From Myceligenerans crystallogenes (GTDB taxonomy: Bacteria > Actinomycetota > Actinomycetes > Actinomycetales > Cellulomonadaceae), in assembly GCF_039529775.1 (NCBI RefSeq), contig NZ_BAAANL010000002.1, positions 248,001 through 312,000 of the forward strand: a stretch of 64,000 nucleotides of DNA, written 5' to 3'. Shown one piece after another: positions 25,714-33,426 of this stretch; the first letter of the stretch is position 1; each line of letters begins with the position of its first letter. The position numbers were made by a program, and so were the translations under genes. The notes under the pieces are model-generated. The model saw nothing but the letters and a program-made list of their open reading frames with translations. It ran no database searches and had not been told where the DNA came from.

Positions 25714-26982
25714 TCAGGCCACGGTCTGGTCGCCGAGCACCTCGGCGGCGGCGTCGGCGATGATGCCGAGGCCGCGCTGCAGCTCCTGCGACGTGATGGT
25801 CAGCGGCGGCATGGCCTTGAGCACCTCGCTGTCGGGGCCGGACGTCTCCACGAGGAGCCCGCGCCGGAAGCTCTCCGCGGCGATCCGGGTGGCGGCTGCC
25901 TTGTCGGGGAACTCGATGCCCGCGAGGAGGCCGCGGCCCTTGACGACCGCGTCGGGGTAGCCCGACGCGATCTTCTCCAGGCCCTCGCGCAGTTCGGCGG
26001 CGCGTGCCTGGACCTCGTTCTGGAAGGTGTCGTCGGCCCAGAACCTCTTCAGGGCCGCCGCGCCGGTCACGAACGCGGGGTTGTGGCCGCGGAAGGTGCC
26101 GTTGTGCTCGCCGGGCTCCCACTGGTCGAGGTCCGGCCGGATCAGGGTCAGGGCCATGGGCAGGCCGTAGCCGGACAGCGCCTTGGACAGGCACACGATG
26201 TCCGGGACGATGCCCGACTCCTCGAAGCTGAAGTAGGTGCCGGTGCGCCCGACCCCCGCCTGCACGTCGTCGACGATCAGCAGGATGTCGTACCGCCTGC
26301 ACAGGTCTTGCAGGGCACGGAGCCACTCGGGGCGCGCGGCGTTCAGGCCGCCCTCGCCCTGGACCGTCTCGACGATGATCGCCGCGGGCAGGTCGACGCC
26401 GGAGCCGCTGTCCGCGAGGACGCGCTCCAGCCACTGGAAGTCGTCGGCGACGCCCGAGAGGTACTGGTCGTACGGCATGGTCGAGGTGTTCGTCAGGGGG
26501 ACGCCGGCGCCCTGGCGTTTCATCGCGTTGCCCGTGACCGACAGCGAGCCGAGCGTCATGCCGTGGAAGGCGTTCGTGAACGACAGGATGTGCTGCCGGC
26601 CGGTGACCTTACGGGCCAGCTTGAGCGCGGACTCCACGGAATTGGTCCCCGTCGGGCCAGGAAACATCACCCGGTAGTCCAGGTCGCGAGGCGTCAGGAC
26701 GTACTCACGGAAGCTCTCGAGGAACTCCCGCTTGGCCGCGGTATGCATGTCGAGCGAATGCACGATGGCGCCGGATCGCAGGTAGTCGATCAGCGGCTCG
26801 GTGAGGTCGGGGTGGTTGTGCCCGTAGTTCATGACCCCGGCCCCCGCGAAGAAGTCGAGGTATTCCGTGCCGTTCTCGTCGGTGACCACGGATCCCGCCG
26901 CGGTCGCGAGCACGACCGGCCAGTTCCTGCAGTAGCTGCGGACCTGCGATTCGAGCTCGTCGAAGATGGTGGTCTGGGGCAT
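25714..26982 (-). CDS. second diaminobutyrate transaminase (EctB paralogue) of the biosynthetic operon
   Basis: This 422-residue protein shares all EctB hallmarks: FAGAGVMNYGHNHPDL, FPGPTGTNSVESALKLARKV, VDDVQAGVGRTG and CLSKALSGYGLP with the PLP Lys. It should form L-2,4-diaminobutyrate from aspartate semialdehyde and glutamate. It is about 85 percent identical to the ectABCD copy, so it arose by a fairly recent duplication or is kept similar by gene conversion. It is 48 bases downstream of the cysE-like gene and is followed by the operon terminator, so it belongs with the biosynthetic operon rather than with ectA. A role in supplying diaminobutyrate to the product is inferred; extra ectoine capacity is the alternative. 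Confidence 0.88.
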   Translation of the reverse strand: MPQTTIFDELESQVRSYCRNWPVVLATAAGSVVTDENGTEYLDFFAGAGVMNYGHNHPDLTEPLIDYLRSGAIVHSLDMHTAAKREFLESFREYVLTPRDLDYRVMFPGPTGTNSVESALKLARKVTGRQHILSFTNAFHGMTLGSLSVTGNAMKRQGAGVPLTNTSTMPYDQYLSGVADDFQWLERVLADSGSGVDLPAAIIVETVQGEGGLNAARPEWLRALQDLCRRYDILLIVDDVQAGVGRTGTYFSFEESGIVPDIVCLSKALSGYGLPMALTLIRPDLDQWEPGEHNGTFRGHNPAFVTGAAALKRFWADDTFQNEVQARAAELREGLEKIASGYPDAVVKGRGLLAGIEFPDKAAATRIAAESFRRGLLVETSGPDSEVLKAMPPLTITSQELQRGLGIIADAAAEVLGDQTVA

Positions 26983-27030
26983 GGGGGAATTCCCTTCTAG
27001 GGCGTCGGCGTTCAGGGCGTTAAAAGGCGT

Positions 27031-27609
27031 TCAAATCATGTAGTCGATCAAGTGCTGGTCGACCGGGTCCCGGTCATCCGCCGGAGCGCGGCCGGTCAGC
27101 CGCGCGGGGACGCCGACCGCCACGGCGCCGTCCGGCACGTCGGTGACCACCACGGCGTTCGCGCCGATCTTCGCGTCCGCGCCGACGCGGACCGGGCCGA
27201 GCACCTTGGCCCCCGCACCCACCATCACCCGGTCCCCCAGCGTCGGGTGCCGCTTGCCGGCCGACATCGCCCGCCCGCCGAGCGTGACCCCGTGATAGAT
27301 GGTGACGTCCTCGCCGACCTCAGCGGTCGCGCCGATCACGACGCCCGTGCCGTGGTCGATGAAGAGCCGTCGCCCGATCCGGGCCGCCGGATGGATGTCC
27401 ACCCCGGTCGCCCGGCGCGCCAGCTGCGACAGGATCCGGGCGGCGAGCCGGGCCGGCGGCCGCCCCCACCAGATGTGCGCGACGCGGTAGGCCCACACGG
27501 CGTGCATGCCCGGGTAGGTGCACAGGATCTCGGCCTTCGACCGGGCCGCCGGATCCCGCTCGAGCACCATTCGCAGATCCTCCAGCACACCCCGGGTGAG
27601 CGCTCTCAT
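27031..27609 (-). CDS. serine O-acetyltransferase-like hexapeptide acyltransferase
   Basis: A 192-residue left-handed beta-helix protein of the CysE family. It has a helical N-terminus (LEDLRMVLERDPAARSKAEI, YPGMHAVWAYRVAHIWW). The hexapeptide region carries GVDIHPAARIGRRLFIDHGTG, ATAEVGEDVTIYHGVTLGG and the DRVMVGAGAKVLGPVRVG repeats; catalytic HGTG and YHGVTLGG are intact. CysE makes O-acetyl-L-serine from serine and acetyl-CoA. No cysteine synthase is beside it. Instead it overlaps (ATGA) a GNAT gene inside a secondary-metabolite operon, so it may make O-acetylserine as a building block or acylate another hydroxyl. Confidence 0.88.
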   Translation of the reverse strand: MRALTRGVLEDLRMVLERDPAARSKAEILCTYPGMHAVWAYRVAHIWWGRPPARLAARILSQLARRATGVDIHPAARIGRRLFIDHGTGVVIGATAEVGEDVTIYHGVTLGGRAMSAGKRHPTLGDRVMVGAGAKVLGPVRVGADAKIGANAVVVTDVPDGAVAVGVPARLTGRAPADDRDPVDQHLIDYMI

Positions 27610-28079
27610 GACGCCCCCGGGGCCGGGAGCCGCCACGTGTAACGCAGCTTTCCCGCCCGCGACGCCCCGAGGCGGTCGTAGAAGCGGGCCGCGCGAACGT
27701 TCCACTCCGGCGTCTGCCACTGCAGTTCCACGGCACCCGCCTCGACCGCACGCTCCGCGAGCCGGTCCACCAGCAGGCGCCCGACCCCCGCCCCGCGCTC
27801 GCCGTCCCGGACGAACAGGCAGTCCATGTGCCCGAACATCCGGCCGGTCCAGGTGGCGACGTCGAACGTGAGGGTCGCGTAGCCCAGGTACCGGCTCTCG
27901 TCCACCGCGACGAACATGACGAGGCGTCCGGAGTCCAGGCACTCCTGCAACCGGCCCGGGTACCCGGGATCCTGGGCGCGCGTGCCGGACTCGTACCGGG
28001 CGTGCTCCTCGATCAATGCGATGACGCCGGGCGACTCCGGCAGCCGCCGGACCTCGCGCACCTCCAGGCCAGTGCTCAC
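27606..28079 (-). CDS. GNAT family N-acetyltransferase of the operon
   Basis: A 157-residue GNAT fold: MFVAVDESRYLGYATLTFDV (central beta hairpin), CLFVRDGERGAGVGRLLVDRL (acetyl-CoA loop, RGAGVG) and NVRAARFYDRLGASRAGKLRYTW. The GTG at 28079 overlaps the stop of the permease gene (GTGA), and its stop overlaps the cysE-like ATG, so it is embedded in the operon. The acceptor is unknown; an amino or hydroxylamino group of the operon product, or self-protection by acetylation, are both possible. Confidence 0.8.
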   Translation of the reverse strand: MSTGLEVREVRRLPESPGVIALIEEHARYESGTRAQDPGYPGRLQECLDSGRLVMFVAVDESRYLGYATLTFDVATWTGRMFGHMDCLFVRDGERGAGVGRLLVDRLAERAVEAGAVELQWQTPEWNVRAARFYDRLGASRAGKLRYTWRLPAPGAS

Positions 28080-28966
28080 TTTCCCCTCACTCCGTCCAGC
28101 AGGAACCCCGTATAGAGGATGACGATCGCCGCGCCGGGCAGCGACAGCAGCCACCACCGGCCCTCGGCGGGAACGGCCGCCGCCGCGGCGCCCATGGCGA
28201 CCAGGACCGCCACCCGCCCCCATGTGGCGCGGGCGCCGGTGGAGCCCGCGCCCGCGAACCCCGCGACGGCCCGCGCGTTCGTCGCCGCGTAGGTCACGAG
28301 CAGGACCGCCGCCGCGACCCCCACCAGCGTCTCCGGGAACCCGACCCCCGCTTCGCCGAATCCCGTGATCGCCCGGCTCCCCCCGACGAGCACCAGCACG
28401 AGCCAGACCGCGATCACGACACCGGCCGCGAGCACCAGCCCGGCCACGGGGACCCTCTGGCGGGCCAGGCGCTCCCACCCGACGCACATCAGGAGCCCTG
28501 CCGCCAGAGCCGTGACGGGCGTGACGCCGTCGGTCAGGACCTGACCCGTCGCCGGGAACCACGCGAGCCCCGCGGCGACGACCGCCGTGGCGGCCAGCCG
28601 GACGTCGGGCAACCGTCCGGGCAGACCCCCCACGCAGACGAGGATCCCGGCCGCGGCCAGGGCCGCACCCAGGGCACCGGTGGGCACCGCCGCCGCACGC
28701 GACAGCTCGACCGCCGCCGACAGCATGAAGGCCCCCCCTCCCGTGAACCCGGCCGCGTAGATCCAGCGATGCGGCGCCGGAAGCTCACCGACCCCCGAGA
28801 CCGCCCTGCCACCGAACGGCGCGAACCGGAAGATCAGGGCGGCCGACCCGATCGCCGCCGCCGTCGCGGCCGTGACCCACCCGCTCGTGGCCGCGGCGGC
28901 CCCCGGGGCGACGATCATCCCCACCCCGAGCACCGACCGCACCAGGTCGCCCGCCGCCCTCATCAC
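28076..28966 (-). CDS. APC-like membrane permease, short
   Basis: A 296-residue protein made almost entirely of hydrophobic segments, about nine to ten membrane helices. The N-terminus SVLGVGMIVAPGAAAATSGW resembles the first helix of APC-superfamily amino-acid transporters (G-G-(I/F)-P-G motif region). It is shorter than typical APC transporters (about 400-500 residues). Start ATG at 28966 (or 28963) is 6 bases after the MetRS-like stop. It may carry the product or an amino-acid precursor, complementing the MFS transporter. Family assignment is tentative. Confidence 0.6.
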   Translation of the reverse strand: MMRAAGDLVRSVLGVGMIVAPGAAAATSGWVTAATAAAIGSAALIFRFAPFGGRAVSGVGELPAPHRWIYAAGFTGGGAFMLSAAVELSRAAAVPTGALGAALAAAGILVCVGGLPGRLPDVRLAATAVVAAGLAWFPATGQVLTDGVTPVTALAAGLLMCVGWERLARQRVPVAGLVLAAGVVIAVWLVLVLVGGSRAITGFGEAGVGFPETLVGVAAAVLLVTYAATNARAVAGFAGAGSTGARATWGRVAVLVAMGAAAAAVPAEGRWWLLSLPGAAIVILYTGFLLDGVRGK

Positions 28967-28972
28967 GCCACC

Positions 28973-30550
28973 TCAGCCGACAGCCGTGAGCGCCAGGGAC
29001 CTGACCGGCGACGTCTTCCCGTCCCGCTCGATCAGCCAGCCCGGATGCCCGGCGCCCAGCACGAGCGCGCCCACCGACGCCTGACCGTCCCCCACCGCCC
29101 GCAGGACGTCCTCCGCCCAGCCCGGCATGATCGGCGTCACCGCCGTCGCGAGATCCCGCAGCGCCCGGATCCGTGCCGCCGCGCTCGCTGCCTGGGCGAG
29201 CTTCGCCGCCTCGCCCGAGCGGTCCGCGACGAAATCGGCGAGGATCGCCGCCGCCGACGACGGCGAGAACGCGGCCGGCTCCAGGGCCGCCGCCATCCCG
29301 GCGCGGACCTTCCCGGTGAGCTCGACGAGCTGCTCGCTCGCCACGGCGTCGCCCTCGGCGTTCCGGTCCGGGTCCGCCAGGAGCCGGGCGAACGGCTCCA
29401 GCCCGTCGGTCAGCACCTCACGGACCACGTCGGCGAACTCGGTCCGCGAGAAGTTCGTCTGCCGCTCCTCCGGCCCGGTCAGGCAGAGGTAGAAGCGCAG
29501 GCTGTCCACCGAGACGCGGCCGAGGACGTCACCGCCCCAGATCGCGTGCCCCCGGCTCGTCGAGAACTTCCCGCCCTCGAGCTGGTAGAACTCGTTGGTG
29601 ACCACGCGCGGGAGCACCTGCCCGGACGCCATCGCGAACGCGACCCACAGGACCGCGTGGGAGAAGCCGCAGTCGAACCCCAGGAACTCGATCACCTCCG
29701 TGTCCGGGTGGTTCCAGGCGTCCGCCCCGGCGCCCGCACCGAGGACGCGCGCGGCCCCTTCCGTCGCCGCCACGTACCCCCAGAGCCCGCTGAACCAGGT
29801 GTCGAGGTAGTGCCCCTCCCAGCCCGGCAGGGGAACGGGAACGCCGTAGTCGCCCAGCCGGGACACGGGCGTGGGCGGCAGCGGCGCCGACAGCATCCCG
29901 TCGAGGAACGCCCGCAGGCGCGGCCGGAGCTGCTGCCCCTCGTAGTGCTCGCGCAGCGCGGAGCGCCACCGCTCCAGGTCGAACACGAGCCGTTCGTGCT
30001 GCCGCACCTCCGGTGCGGTCCAGCACGTGGTGCAGCGCGGTTCCGCGAGCATGCCCGAGGTCTGCGGCAGGCCGCACTCCTCGCAGTAGAACCCGTCGGA
30101 CGGCGCGCCGCAGTGGTGGCACTCGCCGCGGATCTCGGCCTCGTACAGGTACTTCTCGTCCTGGGCGCACCAGTACACGGGCAACGTCTCGACGGTGAAG
30201 CAGCCCTGGTCGTGCAGGGTGCGGAAGCCGTCCTGCACGATCTGGTCGTGCCGGGCGTCACGGTGCGGTCTCCCGACGAAGTCGGGTCGCATGCCCGCCT
30301 GCTCGAGGGTCGACTCGATGCGGTTCCCGAGCTTGTGCGCCACCTCGCGCGCCGCGCCGCCGAGTTCCCGCGCGCGGCGGGTGACGTAGCACGAGTGCTC
30401 GTCGATGTAGCTGACGTGGACGACGTCTGCGCCCGTGGACCGCAGGTAACGGGCCTGGACGTCCGCGCCGAGGAAGGGCCCCGAGAGGTGCCCCAGGTGC
30501 AGGTCCCCATTCGGGTTCGGCGGCGCGGCGGTCACGATGTAGCGCGGCAC
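28973..30550 (-). CDS. stand-alone methionyl-tRNA-synthetase-like ligase
   Basis: A 525-residue class I synthetase fold. The HIGH-type motif is in PNPNGDLHLGHLSGP (HLGH 18-21), the zinc knuckle has Cys 144, 147, 156 and 159, and the KMSKS-type loop reads GGKFSTSRG (328-332). A shortened C-terminal anticodon-binding-like region follows. In s56-p1 and pyrazomycin/formycin pathways a cupin-MetRS fusion uses ATP to join an N-hydroxylated lysine to an amino acid, forming an N-N bond. Here the cupin is a separate protein two genes upstream. GTG at 30550 has AAGGAG 8 bases upstream. A housekeeping MetRS is unlikely given the operon. A resistant MetRS copy is the main alternative. Confidence 0.82.
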   Translation of the reverse strand: MPRYIVTAAPPNPNGDLHLGHLSGPFLGADVQARYLRSTGADVVHVSYIDEHSCYVTRRARELGGAAREVAHKLGNRIESTLEQAGMRPDFVGRPHRDARHDQIVQDGFRTLHDQGCFTVETLPVYWCAQDEKYLYEAEIRGECHHCGAPSDGFYCEECGLPQTSGMLAEPRCTTCWTAPEVRQHERLVFDLERWRSALREHYEGQQLRPRLRAFLDGMLSAPLPPTPVSRLGDYGVPVPLPGWEGHYLDTWFSGLWGYVAATEGAARVLGAGAGADAWNHPDTEVIEFLGFDCGFSHAVLWVAFAMASGQVLPRVVTNEFYQLEGGKFSTSRGHAIWGGDVLGRVSVDSLRFYLCLTGPEERQTNFSRTEFADVVREVLTDGLEPFARLLADPDRNAEGDAVASEQLVELTGKVRAGMAAALEPAAFSPSSAAAILADFVADRSGEAAKLAQAASAAARIRALRDLATAVTPIMPGWAEDVLRAVGDGQASVGALVLGAGHPGWLIERDGKTSPVRSLALTAVG

Positions 30551-30564
30551 GTGAATTCTCCTTG

Positions 30565-31731
30565 TCACAGGTGCGTGTAGCTGTCTTGGCCCCGGCACTC
30601 GCGGCCGTGGTGATAGCGGTCCGGCAGGTAGTGCCGGAGCAAGTCGGGAACGACGCCGCTGGTGAGCGATTCCGCCAGGAGGCTCGCGACGGCCGGCGCG
30701 GACTTGAACCCGCCGCCGCTGAACCCGCAGGCGAGCTGGAGGCCCGGCGCGCCCTCGACCGGGCCGAGGAGGGGCCGCCCGTCGGGCGTGTACCCGTCGG
30801 ACGCCGCCTGGCTCCCCGTCACCACGCACCCGCCGAAGGCCGCCACGCGCCGTGCGGCGCGGGCGATCGCCTCGCCGACCTCGTCGCCGTCAAGAGGGGC
30901 GGCCGGGATGACCCGCTCGTCCTCGGGGCGCGCGCGGACGCCGAGGGCGACCTCGCCGCCGGGCTGCGGGACGAAGTAGGTGCCGGTGACGTCGTCGATC
31001 ACGACCGGCAGGCCGTCGTGCGCCCGGCCGGCCGGCTCGACCGTGACGAGGCCGATCCGGCGCGGGGTGAGCGGGATCTCGATCCCGGCGGTCTCGCCGA
31101 GCCCTCGCGTCGCGGCGCCGGTGGCGAGGACCACCTGGTCCGCCTCGACGGCGCCCAGGTTGGTGTGCAGCCGCCAGCGGTCGCCGGTGCGCTCGAGCGC
31201 GTCGACCCGCCGCCCCGGCATCCAGCGTGCGCCGGCCCGCACCGCCCGCTCGCGGAAGGTCGCGGCGGCCGTGGCGGGGGCGCCGTAGCCGCCGTCGTGC
31301 TCCAGCACGCCCACCTCGTCGTCGGACACCGACAAGGCGCCGTACCGGGCACGCAGTTCCGCGGCGCCGAGCACCTGGGAGGCCGCGCGCAGGGTTCCGG
31401 ACGCCGCCAGGTTCCGCTCGAGCCGCGGGACGAACTCGCCGGGCAGGAGCAGCAGGAATCCCAGCGGCCGGTACCCGGCCGCGTCGCCCATCTCCCGGTA
31501 GACGCTCAGCGACCGGTCGGCCAGCTCCGCGTCCGGGAGGAACGTGTGATGCCGGCGCAGGATCCCGGCGGAGTACGCCGTGGCCCCGATGACCGGCCGG
31601 TGGGTGTCGACGAGCAGGACCCTCAGGTCCGGACGCCGCCGCGCCGTCTCGTAGGCGATCGCGGCGCCGACCACGCCGGCCCCGACGACGGCGATGTCCG
31701 CCGTCGCCGGGGCCGGCGTGTCAGGCCGCAT
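30565..31731 (-). CDS. FAD-dependent amine/amino-acid oxidoreductase (DadA/glycine-oxidase-like)
   Basis: A 388-residue protein. The N-terminal Rossmann motif ADIAVVGAGVVGAAIAYETA binds FAD, followed by ATAYSAGILRRHH. The C-terminal YTPDGRPLLGPVEGAPGLQLACGFSGGGFKSAP is the flavin-contacting end of the DAO family (split here: YTPDGRPLLGP and CGFSGGGFKSAP). In known hydrazine pathways a FAD enzyme of this class oxidatively cleaves the N-N-linked intermediate to free a hydrazino acid. Its ATG lies within the cupin 3' end (11-base overlap). It ends 14 bases before the MetRS-like start. Confidence 0.85.
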   Translation of the reverse strand: MRPDTPAPATADIAVVGAGVVGAAIAYETARRRPDLRVLLVDTHRPVIGATAYSAGILRRHHTFLPDAELADRSLSVYREMGDAAGYRPLGFLLLLPGEFVPRLERNLAASGTLRAASQVLGAAELRARYGALSVSDDEVGVLEHDGGYGAPATAAATFRERAVRAGARWMPGRRVDALERTGDRWRLHTNLGAVEADQVVLATGAATRGLGETAGIEIPLTPRRIGLVTVEPAGRAHDGLPVVIDDVTGTYFVPQPGGEVALGVRARPEDERVIPAAPLDGDEVGEAIARAARRVAAFGGCVVTGSQAASDGYTPDGRPLLGPVEGAPGLQLACGFSGGGFKSAPAVASLLAESLTSGVVPDLLRHYLPDRYHHGRECRGQDSYTHL

Positions 31732-32080
31732 CCTCGGCCGTCTCGAACGGGCCCTCCCACCACACGGAGAGGAAGACCAGCTCCTCCTCGCCGTCGTTGA
31801 CGAGGCTGTGCGGGACGTCCCAGTCCATGGCGATGGTGCTGCCGTACTGCACCCGCCGCGTCTCGTCACCGAGGGTGAGCAGGCCGGTCCCCCGGACCAC
31901 GAAGAAGATCTCGTGCTCCTCGTGGTGGTGCGAGGTCAGGGTGTCGCCGGGCAGGACCTTGACCCAGGCGCCGCCCCAGTCCCGGGGCGTCCGGCCGTCG
32001 AAGGGGAAGAACCTCTTGGAGTAGGCGTTGTAGTCCGGCTCGTGGGTCCAGCCGGCTTCGTCGACATCGTAGGCACGCAT
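31721..32080 (-). CDS. metal-binding cupin, proposed partner of the MetRS-like protein
   Basis: A 119-residue single-domain cupin. Motif 1 holds His51-His53 and Glu57 (SHHHEEHEIFFVVRG) and motif 2 holds His91 (DWDVPHSLVNDG), so all four metal ligands are present. The N-terminus carries YNAYSKRFFPFDG. In characterised hydrazine synthetases a zinc cupin fused to a MetRS-like domain carries out the N-N bond-forming rearrangement. This small cupin lies between the N-hydroxylases and the FAD enzyme in the same operon. Start ATG at 32080 has a perfect AGGAGG 5 bases upstream, one of the strongest ribosome sites in the operon. Confidence 0.82.
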   Translation of the reverse strand: MRAYDVDEAGWTHEPDYNAYSKRFFPFDGRTPRDWGGAWVKVLPGDTLTSHHHEEHEIFFVVRGTGLLTLGDETRRVQYGSTIAMDWDVPHSLVNDGEEELVFLSVWWEGPFETAEDAA

Positions 32081-32115
32081 GTTTCCTCCTCGGATCGAGC
32101 GGGTGAAAGGTGTGA

Positions 32116-33426
32116 TCAGCTGCCGGCGGCGGCACGCAGCGAGCCGACGATCTCGCCTGCCCGGTGCGCCATGAGGCTGAACGACGTCGCGCTGGCGATG
32201 CCGTGCCGGCGTTCGGACATGCCGTTGAGGTAGACGCGCACGTCCGCCGCGTCGCGCAGCGGCGTCGTGAAGTCCCGGTCGACGGCGAGCGCGCCGTCGG
32301 ACTCGACCGTCAGGTGACCGGCGAGCGGCTCGAGTGCCGCGGGGACCGCCGGCTCCCGGAACCCGGTGCCGAGGATCACGAGGTCCACCGAGATCTTGTC
32401 CACCGTGCCGGTGTACCGGTCCCGCAGTTCCAGGTGCACCTCGTCGCCCTCGGTCCAGGCCCTCGTGACCTCGGTCCGCTTGAGCATCGTCAGCCGGGAC
32501 GTACCGCGGACGTGCTCGTCGTACCAGGCGTTGTACAGCCCGGTCGTGACGTCCGGGTCCACCGCGGCGTAGTTCGTCCGGTGCTGCTCCGCGAAGATCG
32601 CCTGGCGCTCGTCGTGCCCGAGCGCGTGGAAGTAGTCCGTCTCGGCGGGCCAGTACGCCTGGTTCGCGAAGTGCCCGAGGTCGTACAGCCGCATGCCGCT
32701 GTTCCGCACGACGGAGACCAGTTCCGCCGACGTCGAGTGGTAGAGGTGCAGCAGCACCTCGCCGGCGTTCTGCCCGCCGCCCACGACGACGATCCGCCGC
32801 GCCTGGTCCCCGAGCTCGGGCCACCGGCGCGAGAACTGCGTGGAGTGGAACACGCGCGGTCCCAGGTCCTGGAACACCTCCGGCACGAACGGCTCGTGGC
32901 CGGTCGCCAGGACGACGCGGCGGGTGCGCACCGTCCGCGTGGCGCCGGTCGCGGTGTCCCGCCCGTCCACGTCGACGGCGACCAGGGTGCCCGTGTCGTC
33001 GGTCACCGGCCGGATCGCGCCGACCTCGTGCCCGTAGTGCACGCGGGACTCGGTGCGCTCGGCCACCCAGACGCAGTACTTGGACCACTCCTCGCGCGTC
33101 ACGTAGCCGCCGCGCAGGGTGAACGGGTAGAACCGGTCCTCCTCCTGGAGGAACTTCACGAACGTGAAGCGGCTGTCCGGGTCGCGCGGAGTGGCGAAGT
33201 CGCGCAGGAAGTGGTGCTGGATGTCCGTCCCCGGCAGGAGCATGCCCGGCTGCCAGACGGGATCGAGGGCCCTCTCGAAGAACACCGCGTCGCGCGCGGG
33301 CGCGAACGAGACGTCCAGCCCTTGGCGCTCCTCGTCGCTCAGGCAGACGGACAGCGCGATGCCAGCGGGGCCGAAACCGACCCCTACCAGGGGGGCCACG
33401 ACGGGATCGGTCGGGTCATGCGGCAT
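32116..33426 (-). CDS. L-lysine/L-ornithine N-monooxygenase family protein 1
   Basis: A 436-residue flavin N-hydroxylase. The FAD motif is LVGVGFGPAGIALSVCL, with Gly where most family members have Asn (GPAN). The NADPH motif is RIVVVGGGQNAGEVLLHLY, and the C-terminal motif VDLVILGTGFREP is present. The FLRDFATPRDPDSRFTFVKFL segment matches the lysine/ornithine class. It should hydroxylate a side-chain amine (lysine, ornithine or diaminobutyrate). ATG at 33426 lies 11 bases inside the preceding N-hydroxylase gene. The gap of 35 bases to the cupin carries its own ribosome site. Confidence 0.88.
   Translation of the reverse strand: MPHDPTDPVVAPLVGVGFGPAGIALSVCLSDEERQGLDVSFAPARDAVFFERALDPVWQPGMLLPGTDIQHHFLRDFATPRDPDSRFTFVKFLQEEDRFYPFTLRGGYVTREEWSKYCVWVAERTESRVHYGHEVGAIRPVTDDTGTLVAVDVDGRDTATGATRTVRTRRVVLATGHEPFVPEVFQDLGPRVFHSTQFSRRWPELGDQARRIVVVGGGQNAGEVLLHLYHSTSAELVSVVRNSGMRLYDLGHFANQAYWPAETDYFHALGHDERQAIFAEQHRTNYAAVDPDVTTGLYNAWYDEHVRGTSRLTMLKRTEVTRAWTEGDEVHLELRDRYTGTVDKISVDLVILGTGFREPAVPAALEPLAGHLTVESDGALAVDRDFTTPLRDAADVRVYLNGMSERRHGIASATSFSLMAHRAGEIVGSLRAAAGS

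Noticed and set aside
28973..30550. Housekeeping methionyl-tRNA synthetase
   Set aside because: It is embedded in a biosynthetic operon beside a cupin, an N-hydroxylase and a FAD oxidase, and its C-terminal region is short.
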